The notes beneath the pieces are model-generated. The model saw only the letters and a list, made by a program, of their open reading frames with translations, was not told the origin of the DNA and searched no databases. From contig CAJNDS010000037.1 of NCBI GenBank assembly GCA_905221605.1, positions 126,001-190,000 on the forward strand: 64,000 bases of DNA, in the 5' to 3' direction. Positions within the stretch are counted from its first letter, which is position 1. Each line of letters opens with the position of its first letter. Both the position numbers and the translations under genes were made by a program. Positions 21,638 to 32,300 of this stretch are shown here, piece after piece. The stretch comes from Symbiodinium natans. Taxonomy: Eukaryota; Sar; Dinophyceae; Suessiales; Symbiodiniaceae.

Positions 21638-22330
21638 GTTTGTTTCTGATGCGATATGTATCTACTCCCTATCCTCCTCAACTTTCCAAGTAACTTTAGC
21701 TACCCGGCAAGCCTTTCCAAGACCTCGTTGTGGCAGCTTGGATGAAAGGTGCTTCTGCAGTGCATTGAAGCGGTGATGCTGTGAGCCCACCCTCGCTGCT
21801 TTGGGTTTGAGCCCAGGGTTGAATTGCGCGAGCGAAATCCGTCAAACAAACTTTTGCAGGGTCTTGCAGGCTCTTCCCGGGAAGCTCCGAAATTAGAATT
21901 GTTTTGTGGCACACGGGGCTTGGCAGGGCCCACACCATCGTGTGCCAAAGCCTCGGGGTTCATTGAAGTTAGGAGGTCAAACCAGCCCAATGACGAGCCG
22001 ACAACAGCAGGAGTGCTCAGGCAACACGCTGAAACACAGACGGACATTTCCACAACCAGGGCCATTCAGGTCTGACAGGGCTTGAGGGTTTTCAAATCGT
22101 GATCTGTGTCTGAGTCTCTGTTACTGCTTTCCGAAAGAAGTCTTTGACGCGTCCTGCGCCAGCTGACTAAAGATGTTTCTTGAGCAGCAACAAAGGGTAT
22201 TACAGCATACAGGTAGCTGGAATTGGCCCTTGCTAAGGGCTGTTGACGGGTGATTTGCTGCAAGATCTTGCCGTTGAACCAGACCCCACGGTTACCTGGG
22301 ACCCTCCTCGGTCGCTCGGTCTGGGTCTTG

Positions 22331-22430
22331 TTCCAGTTTGTTCCACTTTGTTCCACTTTGTTCCAGTTTGTTCCAGTTTGTTCCAGTTTGTTCCAGTTTG
22401 TTCCAGTTTGTTCCAGTTTGTTCCAGTTTC
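22331..22430 (+). repeat. 10-bp minisatellite, TTCCAGTTTG x 10
   Basis: Ten consecutive 10-bp units; the second and third read TTCCACTTTG and the last ends in C. All six frames stay open over it because it lacks stop codons, so the ORFs crossing it are not evidence of coding. Confidence 0.95.
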
Positions 22431-22782
22431 CCGAAGTCCCGTGCGCCAGAGAAGTTGAGCCCGTTATCTTCGACCGCCTGGCAAATCATCCTGGAATTTC
22501 GACATTGCTGAAACGCTGACATCCGCCAGCACAGCGTGAGCGTGTAGCTCCAAGGCTTGTTCGAAGTCGGTTGCCAGCTTTGGGTGAGATGTTATTTTTG
22601 GCGATTGCTGGTGGATGCGCTCAGTGATGTAGGACCGAGGGCTTCATGCCCACAAGCACGGTTTGGGCTTCTGCTAAGACGTTCCTACGCTGGAGGTTGC
22701 CTTTGTGTTTGGCCCCCTTACCTTATGAGTGCCAAGCCGTCCGAGCTTGTGACCCGAGTGGGCGCTGAAGTCTAATTACACA

Positions 22783-22890
22783 TTGCACTGCACGTGTGTG
22801 CGGGCTCGGCGAATCCTGGCAAGAACCTGGCAACTTCTTCTGGCCAGAAGGCAAGAACGAGCGAAAAGCCCTCAACCCAAACACTGGACC
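22783..22890 (+). CDS. Candidate exon, 3' side of copy 1
   Basis: A frame without ATG encodes GESWQEPGNFFWPEGKNERK and ALNPNTG before a TGA. The Trp/Phe/Gly/Asn-rich composition looks coding. Exact boundaries are unclear and no paralogous block was found. Confidence 0.25.
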
Positions 22891-24425
22891 ATGAGCTGCA
22901 TTCAGAGGCACTTCTGGCTTTTTGACCATGAACTGAGTGTGTTATCAGATGTTGGGGCGAACAATCCTAAACCCGACTTGAAGGATCTTTCCCTTGAGTC
23001 TCCGAGCCTGCAAGTCTGCAAGTTTTGGAGTATAGAATCACAGGCTGCAGCCTGCCAACCTTAGCCTCGGCTTATTCCTCTTTCGCTGAGGCAAGAAGTC
23101 GCAGCAGAGTTTGGTGTTTAGAGTGGCCTCTTCAAAAGAGGGACCCGCAGCTCTGGAGGATCCTCAGGATCAGAAACGTTGAGAAGGCCAAGAAGTCTTT
23201 CAAGAGAAACACAATGCCTTGCTCACTTCCCGACGAACGCCTGCGCTCGTCTACATTCATCTACGCAGAACTACACTTGTCTACGTTTGCCTGTGCGAGT
23301 CAGGTGGATGTCAGTATCCGAGTTTCGAGCCTGGACGGCCTGGCCCCACATTTTTGACCTTAAAGCAGAAGGCCTGAGAGCATCAAGTTGGGTCCTGAAG
23401 TAGAAGTAAAGTTGACAGGTGGCCGCTGGGTCTGAAATGAGCAGTCCAGGGCATTCTACTGTGCCACGAGTCACCCGTCCAACCTGCAAACGATGCAGTG
23501 ATGCTCTGCGCCACTTGGATCAAGCACGTCGAATTTGTTTCCCTTGCGCTTGTTTGTCACATTCGTATCATTTTTCTACTCAGAAGCGCCATGGCTTCGA
23601 ACTTGGACTCGTGCAACTGCGGGCGGATGCGAGTCGGCAGGCGACCTGTGAAAGCAACCGAGTTCAACCTCAAAGACCGTAGGCCGTAGGCGCATTAAAA
23701 ACTCCCCAGGAAGCTCTAGGAAGTGAACATGCGAGCAACCCTCAGCTTCACACCGCGACCCGAAAGAAGCCCCGAAAGAACCCCGGCTCGAAATGCTTCT
23801 CTAGACTGCTTCATGTGCCCAGGAAGTGGGGTGTAGAGGACTTGCGAGATGATACCCTTGGGGGGGGGGGAGACCTTCATAGAAGGCTTTGTTTTTGGCT
23901 GGGGTATGTCTGGGGGGAGGAGCTTGAGAAAGAAGATTTGCAAAGGCAGGCACCCGGCTTGCAGGGAGGCGCAGCCCGGAGACAAGAACCCTTCGCCAAT
24001 TGCTTTAGAAATGCTTGCACTCGACGATACTCTACGATCCACACGCCTCTGGGGCCTTGTGAGGGTTTGCAAACCGGGGATTTGCAAAAGTTTGCAATGT
24101 ATGGAGCCACCCCGAAGCTAAAGCTAAAACATAAGCGCTTCAAACGCAGTAAACACCAGAAACGGGAACTACGAATGAACACAAACTTACCGTCACAAGC
24201 CTTCACAAAACTGTCACAACCCGTCAGAAACCTTGGGGAGAATCAATAAAGCAACGCTCCCCTGGCTTCAAAAACACATCCCAAAGCAAAAGAACGCCCT
24301 TAAAAGGGCCTCCCTAGAAGGCAACATATGCTTTGGGAGGCTTCTGGGCAGCAGCCGAAGTCCGGACGGCGCACTGGAACATCTCTTGGAGCTTCCGCTG
24401 AACTTCACTACACTACGCCACGCTA

Positions 24426-24583
24426 CTCTCTCTCTCTCTCTTTCTCTCTCTTTTTCTCTCTCTTTCTCTCTTCTCTCTTTCTCTGTCTTTGTCTCTCTCT
24501 CTCTCTCTGTTTTTTCTTTTTCTCTCTCTTTATCTCTCTCTCCCTCTCTCTCTCTCTCTGTCTTTCTCTCTCTTTCTTTCTCA
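24426..24583 (+). repeat. CT-rich microsatellite
   Basis: About 158 bp of almost pure C/T on the + strand, dominated by TCTCTC with TTTCTC interruptions. The Ser/Leu-rich and Arg/Glu-rich ORFs that cross it are products of the repeat. Confidence 0.95.
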
Positions 24584-24798
24584 CCTCGGGGATTGCTCTA
24601 AACACCAGAAGGTGAAGCCTGAATCCGCAAACCATCTTGATGCCTTGCTCTGCTGAGGAAGCCAGCCTTCAGCAGGAAGTGCCTGGAAGCTGATGTGAGA
24701 CTTGTGATGTGATCACCGGGCCAATCCCCACCAAGCCACACACGCCCACCACACATCACAAACCGTACGCTGCACCGTACACTGCGCATCCTGTTGTA

Positions 24799-25455
24799 GC
24801 CCCAAAGCCCCAAAGCCCCAAAGCCCCAAAGCCCCAAAGCCCCAAAGCCCCAAAGCCCCAAAGCCCCAAAGCCCCAAAGCCCCAAAGCCCCAAAGCCCCA
24901 AAGCCCCAAAGCCCCAAAGCCAAAGCCCCAAAGCCCCAAAGCCCCAAAGCCCCAAAGCCCCCCCAAAGCCCCAAAGCCCCAAAGCCCCAAGCCCCAAGCC
25001 CAAAGCCCCAAAAAGCCCCCCCAAAAAGCCCCCCAAGCCCCAAGCCCAAAGCCCCAAAGCCCCAAAGCCCGCCCCCCCCCCAAAGCCCCAAAGCCCCAAA
25101 GCCCCAAAGCCCCAAAGCCCCAAAGCCCCAAAGCCCAAAGCCCCAAAGCCCAAAGCCCCAAAGCCCCAAAGCCCCAAAAGCCCCAAAGCCCAAGCCCCAA
25201 AGCCCAAAGCCCCAAGCCCCAAAGCCCCCCCAAGCCCCAAAAAGCCCCAAAAAGCCCCAAAGCCCCAAAGCCCCAAAAACCCCAAAGCCCCAAAGCCCCA
25301 AAGCCCAAAGCCCCAAAGCCCCAAAGCCCCAAAGCCCCAAAGCCCCAAAGCCCCAAAGCCCAAAGCCCCAAAGCCCCAAAGCCCCAAAGCCCCAAAGCCC
25401 CAAAGCCCCAAAGCCCCAAAGCCCCAAAGCCCCAAAGCCCCAAAGCCCCAAAGCC
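24799..25455 (+). repeat. CCCCAAAG satellite (G-rich on the minus strand)
   Basis: About 80 copies of the 8-bp unit CCCCAAAG, with variants CCCAAAG, CCCCAAAAAG, CCCCCCAAAG and CCCCAAG. Because 8 and 3 are coprime, one unit type gives the same repeating peptide (APKPQSPK on +, Gly/Leu/Trp/Phe-rich on -) in every frame without stops. The three minus and one plus ORFs of 230-300 codons here are therefore artefacts. The G-rich strand, CTTTGGGG, resembles a telomere variant and could form G-quadruplexes. It lies between gene copies 1 and 2. Confidence 0.95.
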
Positions 25456-25603
25456 TAGCCACAAAGGCCAACCCGCAAAAGTTTTTGGATGCACTGGAGC
25501 TGCTGTGACCTGGTCTTTTCAAAAGCATTTTTTGTCTACGTGTTTTGGACTTCCTAAGCTAAGGGTCCAAGGGTGCAAATAACGCCTTCTTTGACTTTCA
25601 GGC

Positions 25604-25810
25604 GACATCCAAGGTCGGTAGTTCAGCAAGTGGAGTTCGCCGCCGCTTGTCAGCAGTGTGGGATTTGGTTGGAAGGTTCAGTTTCGTTGGGTGGGGAACG
25701 AGGGGTTCCGTGATGCATGGGGCGTTTTGCGAAGGGGAGCTTCAATTGGTATTCGCAGTCTTGCTTTCTTGCTTCGGGCTCCCATCGGCTCTCCCATGCT
25801 CCCCCTCACA
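25604..25810 (+). CDS. Candidate exon upstream of copy 2
   Basis: After GACTTTCAG|G the frame stays open to TAG at 25812. It begins ATSKVGSSASGVRRRLSAVW. The first 25-30 codons look coding; the rest is hydrophobic and may be intron. It would be a 5' exon of copy 2 or a 3' exon of copy 1. No paralogous block was identified. Confidence 0.25.
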
Positions 25811-25850
25811 GTAGCATAGATTGAAGTCAGTTTGCAAAAGCTGATAGGAG

Positions 25851-25940
25851 CTTGCATCAGCTTGCATCAGCTTGCATCAGCTTGCATCAGCTTGCATCAG
25901 CTTGCATCAGCTTGCATCAGCTTGCATCAGCTTGCATAAG
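25851..25940 (+). repeat. 10-bp minisatellite, CTTGCATCAG x 9
   Basis: Eight perfect units followed by CTTGCATAAG. The period equals about one turn of B-DNA. The crossing ORF (LASACISLHQ-like) is repeat-derived. Confidence 0.95.
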
Positions 25941-26283
25941 CCTGGTAGACTGCAGCTGAGGACCGGCGTTATCGACAAAGCTTCACCGAAAACTACCGGG
26001 TCCTCTTTCAGAAGTCGAAGCCCTTCGTCAGAAGAGTTTAGGGTCCAAACTCCAGGTTTCCAGGCTCAGGAAAGTTCAGGTTCGCTGAGTCTGAAACCCG
26101 CTCCTTAGGGGTTTTGGCTGAGGAACGCGTATTCGCGCCGAGAGTTAGGACAGTTAGGATTTCAGGGGTTGAGATGTTTCATTTTCGGAACTTCAAAAAT
26201 AGCTACAGACGTAGCTCCACGATGTCGTCCAGTCCCCAAACCGACACAGGAGCCATCACATATATTGTTTTTTTGTTGCACAG

Positions 26284-26373
26284 GTGTACTTGAAAAGAGA
26301 CTTGTCAGGCATCTGTACCGCCTGGAGCTTTGGGAAGCATGCCAAGATAACTTCGAGTCCGTGGCCGTGAACG
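26284..26373 (+). CDS. Exon A, copy 2
   Basis: Preceded by a strong polypyrimidine acceptor (GTTTTTTTGTTGCACAG|G) and followed by GC, a dinoflagellate-type donor. It encodes RHLYRLELWEACQDNFESVA then VNG. The last 13 residues match exon A of copy 1, where the donor at the same codon is GT. Confidence 0.5.
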
Positions 26374-29300
26374 GCCTTTTGGCGGATTGCAGTTGGAGAG
26401 CGCAGGCTCCTAAATGCGATGAAGGTTCGACACTGTTATTGCAGTTAGTGCCTATACATGGGATGTTGAGGCTTCGGGTTCGCAGTGTGCTCAACACTCC
26501 TTCTTATCGACACTTTCAGACGGCCATTTGCAATGACGTGCTTTACTTCAAGTGTCGCAAAGTGCCGCAATATCTGCTTCTTCCGATAGCACTCTGCTTC
26601 AACACCCCATCTGCTTCAGATGCTAAGTTTCTGGCTGCTGCCGTCAGGTTTCATGCTTTAGGGTAGAGGAATGTAGAGGAGCTGATGTCTGAAACCGAAT
26701 TCCAAAAGCTTGTTGCCAAAGCCAAATCCCAAATCCCAAAACTGCTTAAACTCCACTATTACACTCCAACAGAAGGCCTAATCCCATATCCCAGCACAAC
26801 AAACAGAGCCCAGGCCGCATCTACATCATCAACGCCGGCACACGCTTGAAGGCGAAACTGAGAGTTCTTAGGTAATAACCTGACAGCCAGAGCCAGAGCC
26901 AACCACCCGCAGTCAAGCTAGCCCCACCTCGATCCTCGATGCCGGACACCTTGGCAACTTTTCAAATTCCGAAATCTTGTTTGGGGTCCAGTGTCCAAGG
27001 CGTTCAAACACCTGTGTCTGATCCTCCAAAGCATTCCAAACCGCGTCAGAACACTGTCTCAGCTTCTAGCTTAAAGCCTATCTGAAGGCAGCACATGTGC
27101 GCCGTTGCCATCAGCAGCTGCTGACGAAACTGGTCACTTGCTTTTCATGGGTCCTTTGCAAGATAGTAGATTGTAGACTTCAGGAGCTTTGTGTACACAG
27201 GCTCCCCTAACACTGAATCCCAAATTCCTAGCTCCAATTTTTGAACCCCCCATGAAATCAGTATGGTTCACTCCTAACTTCGGAGCCGCTGTTAAAAAGT
27301 TGTTGTTCTGTTTTGGTTTCTTGGCTACTCGCAAAGGCTTTTCGCAAAGGCCACGCGGGCTCTCTTCACAGCGTTGGAGCTATTTATACCAGAGAGCGTG
27401 GCTTAGGAGTCACCAGCCCGAATGTGGACACGCGACGCGTAGTTGGCACGTTGTTGGCTCGTGCGCAATACTTGCGCTGCTGGACATTCAAAGTATGGAA
27501 GCATTGTATAAGGGACGCTTTCCAGTACGGTCCTCAATTTGAAGCAGTGTCAGAAGCGGTTGTGAGTTTTCTATACGATCATAGCACACAGGATGATGTC
27601 TAACCTTTTTGTCGCGAGAGAGGCTCGCTTACACATTGGCGCCCATACACATGGCAGTTGCACGGATCATGACCTCGACATGCTTATGCAAGTGATTGTT
27701 GGCACTTTAAAGACAACATGATGCCAAAACGTGGCATCCGCACGACACTGGACACTCCGAATGCTTTCAGACCCACAACTGTTAAACGGGAACCGCCGCT
27801 CTGCATTCTGGAAATAGGGGGGCGAAACAGCGACCACATGGAAAGCGATGGTTAAGTTTGAGCTCGTTTCGGGTGCATTCAGACCCAAAGGCTTAATCTC
27901 CCATCACATCCCATCACATGTCGTGCCCCCTGACAAGGCACACTTATTGCAGCCAAACGCTCCAAACCCTCTAGGACACTCGCAACAGCACGGAGTCTTT
28001 GCTTAGGGCCTTGCAAGAGGCCTCGGAGGACTTTAACGTCTGGAACTTTAACTAGGTAAGAGTACCAGGAGTTTAGCAGCTTGCTGTGAACTTTGACCGG
28101 CTCCATTTCCCTCCCCTCAAGGGCCAGTGGCGGCCATCTGGCAGCCAGCGGCTGCTGCTGGGTCTGCAGGTAAAGGAATGTGGTCGGGGAGATTGTTTGG
28201 AGCGGGGGTCAACCAAGCCACTTCTGAGTCATATCACCATGGATATCCATGGACAACGTCAATGGACAACGTCAATGCATGCGGGGCTTACCAAATCTGA
28301 GAGATGCCCCCCCCACCTTCCCCCAAAGAAAAGACAGCATTCAAGTGTACCTAAGTATACCTAAGTATCTTGTGCTTGTTCTGAGGACCTATGTTCACAG
28401 TTTCTTCGGCTCAGGCTCACAGCCGTTCATCGCAAAGAACGGGATGCATAACGCAGTGTGTTGCAGCCACGGCTAAACGTCAGAGCATTCGCCGAAAGCC
28501 TCAACATCGAATTGTGCGAATGCATGCTGGGTGTATTTTCGCACCGGCATGGGTCATTTTAGCAGATTTTAGCACGCCCTGGGTTGGCACGAAGCTCAAG
28601 CAAAAAACCATCACGGAACTCGTCGGGCAACATTCCGACTTGGGCACATTAGAAGAAAGTGGCAGCTTGCTTCGCTTGACAGCGAAACATGGAGTAGCGG
28701 GCCACATTTGGATCCAGAGACGACGAGTATGACATAGTTGGATTGTGAAGGCCGCAAAGTATGGGTGACGCTTGCGTTTTTGACGTGTCATGCGCCGTTG
28801 AAGGCAAGGTTGACAACCTCGTTGGGGGGGCGGTCGATCCTAGTCTGCGCGATCAGCTTTAAACTCATGAATTTTCAGCTTTTCCAAGATGTCATGAACT
28901 CCAAACCATGAGCCAAAAACAGTCTGACCAATTTGAGCTCAACCTTCCCCAGATCCGAAGAATTAACAGCCCAAAGACCCAAATAAGCAAACCCACAAAA
29001 GCCCCGAAAACCTACGCCAAGTCTCAGGCTGGAGCAGCTGTCGCCCTTGCTCGCCAGGTTCGACCAAGTCTGGACAGACTTCGAGGCGCCCTTTATTTGA
29101 TCGTGGTTAGTGATACAAGTTACAGTAGGACTGTGGTCTTGCAGCGGGTTTGCTGGTTTGAATGGCCCTCAGGGCAGCTACGTGGTTGAGCTGATGTCGA
29201 TCGAAGTGGAGGCACGGAAGCCCATGGAGAGGGCGGCACCTAGCTGGCATCTATTGAAGGCAGAGGGGTGCGATCGTAGGTGCAGGGTCAGGCTACAGTT

Positions 29301-32300
29301 GCCTTTGGAGCGACAATCGTTGCTCGCCATTGCTTGACCAGACCGAAGAGCCTCGAGCTCAGGTAAAGCTGGAACGCCAGCTACAATTTTTCGATGTGGC
29401 TTCAATCTCCTCTCGGCCCAAGACACGGAGGCCGCCACAGAGGAATGTCGTGTGTAGAAGTTTTGGTACAGCTACCCAACTAATCATGGCGAGCAGCTTC
29501 ACTGTCCCAGCATCGGAGCAGTGTTGTACTCGCGTTCGCTTCATGGTCTAACACGATGTTCTTGACTTGACGGGGTGAAACAGATTGAATGCTGTCCAGG
29601 GTTATAACATGTCGTCGTTTCCAAGAGCTTCAACAGGAGTTAGCTTGCAGACCGGTATTCTCTGCAGGAACATTAAGCCAACTGCTCTGCTAAAGGTCCC
29701 CAGACGTCTCTGAGGAGGCCGGACACAGGGGGAGCGCTCTGCAAGCACAGGTAATGGGGGCAAGCTTGCATAGCTGCGTAGAGTTTCGTGCGTCACAACC
29801 TGTATGAATGCCAGTAATGTGTCTGCCCAATGATCGTAACGATGGGATAAGGGCTTGAGAAGATGGAGCGTTTTTATACATCCCAGTTCGACCTGATCAC
29901 GCTAACTGCTAGATTTCCCCAAAATGGGAGCCGTTCGGCTGTCGCCCCCGGTCTCGCCAAACCTTTGCAACTGCAAGTTGGGCTTCAACCCGCAAAATTG
30001 GTAGAGCTATAAGGATATATGATGATATATGCACACAAGTTGCGGGCTTAAACGGGATCTATCAACCATGCCTGAAATTGAACACAGTGTAAACACGGTG
30101 CCTGGTGCGAACACAGGTCCAGTTGTCCCCAGCTGTGCGGCGCCTTTCGCTGGCCTCCTCGGATTCTGCATCGGCGGAGAGCGTGCCAGGGCCCTGGAGG
30201 CTTTGACTGAAGAAACCCACGTTTTTCTAGACAGAACCCTCAGGCCCTATGGAAAGCTTAAGATCCCAAGGACTTCTCTCTAACAACATCAGAGAGTCTG
30301 AGGCTTAGCTCCTGCTGGGAGCCTCGCTCGCGGCCGACGTCGGAGGAGCTTGTCGGGTTCAGGGCTTTAAGTGTTGTTATTTGGCTTGAGACACATGGTT
30401 CACAGCACCTTCCGGCCCAGCATTTCCTGCATTACATCGGCCAGTGTTTATGGAATCACAGCTGTTTCCGACATTAGTGACATTAGTTCGAGGCCACCCC
30501 GAGATGCATATGCTTGTGTGGAATCCACGCGTTTCTTACCCTTGTTCTTTGGGGATGTGGCAAAGCTTAAAGCACAGATGACCCTGGAAGCCTATATCGT
30601 TTACCAAGCCCCGTTGCCAGGCTTTTGGAGGCGACGTTGTCTCCCTTGGCCCTGCGAGCTCTATGGCTTCTAGCGAACGTGGAGGCACTACACGTAGGTT
30701 GCATGCAGTGCCTCAGGCCTAAGAATTGGATAAGCATGAGCATTTGGTCTGCCCATGCCTCCTGCAAGGCATCCAGCTCCGGCAGATGCGTGTAACGGTG
30801 TGAAACGCAATGCACATGCCAAATTTCCTATGCTTTGCAAAACTCCCAATCCTGTCCTGCCATGTCCTGCCACCTGCAGACAGGCGATGTTCCTGCCATG
30901 GCCCGGGCGATTCGGGACCAGTCCGAGGACCGCTGGATCGCAACCAAGCCGGGTTTTTGGTGCAATTGATGATCGGGCAGTGAGGCATGCGTTGATCCAG
31001 GCCACACCCACAAGAACCCTAACAAGTTAAAACTTATTTTGTTGCACACCATGTGCTCCATTCTCAGATGTGAAGCTGCCAATTCCAGCTTGTCCTGGCG
31101 AGGAGGCGCGAGATCTCCTAACAGCTCTGTGCCAAGAGGTGGGCTTCAGGGTTGAGCTTTGCAACCTGACGCTGGTCGCCGGTTCTGTCAAGACCCGGAG
31201 GCCCAATAGACCCAGCCTCGGTAGAAGCGAGAGACTCGGCTTGGCAAATCTGAACCTATAGGAGTCTTTGCGAGAGCGTCTCAGGAGATTGCATACAAAA
31301 TCACCAGCTTCCAATCGCAATTTTGCCTAAGAAGCCTCAGCCCAAACTCAACTCCAAACCCTTTGGACTCAATCTTTTGATACGTTGTGATACTTGAATC
31401 TTGCTGAACCCATCTGAACCTGTCTGAACCCGACTGAACCGGGCTGAACCCGAAGCCCTTCCAGGTCTCTGGGCTGAATGCATGCGCGAATCTGCATGGG
31501 CACGGGCGCGACGACATGACCGAAGAGGCCCCCCAAAGGTTGAGACACTATCATTCTGCAAGTGACCAGGCTAAGGCCTCACGTAGCTGCATCAAGTTGC
31601 ATCAAGTTACATCCCAAATCGGAATCCCCAAAGCTCCAGGAATTGCTAAACAAGGAAACGCCTGCAAGCACCTCTGAACGCTCGGAATCCCCGAACCAGA
31701 AAAGACCCACCCAAAATGCCTGTCCCAAACCTGGAGACCCTTTCCGGTCTCCAAAGCTAACGGCTAACGGCACAAGAACATTGACACCTGATTTTAGACT
31801 CGACAGTCAAACTTCGTAAAACTCAATATATTTCGGCCGTTCCTTTTTTCCCAGGTCCTCGTTGCCGCTGCCTCGTTGCTTCTTCGTGGAGGCTCAGATG
31901 CTGAGGCTACCGTGCGGCGATTCTTGGCCTCCAAGGCGAACTGGGCGGAACGCAACGACCTCCCCCCTGTAGAACGAACCCACCCGTTCACGCACCCACG
32001 CACCCATGCATGATTGATCCAAACGATTTGTGCGAGCATGCAGTACCCACCCATACATCCATGCCCGCGCGCAGACCGCAGAGAAAAGGGGCGCAGCAGG
32101 TCTTGGAGAGCTTTGCGGCAGTGCGCAGTTACTTGGCTTCGATCTCCAATTTCGTCATGGAGGTGGGGGCATGGGAGGGGGCAAGCCTTTGGTCGAGGGC
32201 AACTGCGGGTTTGTGCTTAGCAGGATTCTTTACGGCCCCCCCCCCCCCCCCCCCCCCCTCCTGGATGTGTCGGTCCGAGTCATCGGTCTGAGTCTGTCTT

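Noticed and set aside
24598-25528. ORFs of 231-298 codons on the minus strand and 249 codons on the plus strand
   Set aside because: They are translations of the 8-bp CCCCAAAG repeat, which lacks stops in every frame; the peptides are pure repeats (APKPQSPK, GLWGFGAL) with no start context.
6571-26060. Similarity of RSYRSPKEFLR (6.7 kb) to RSRSPSSEEFR (26.02 kb)
   Set aside because: Low-complexity Arg/Ser match with gaps; the position would fit an upstream exon pair, but it is too weak to claim.
13828-30600. Pairing of the 13.83-kb exon candidate with blocks at 30.2 or 30.57 kb
   Set aside because: Only short LKA or ERxxxLE matches; not better than chance by eye.
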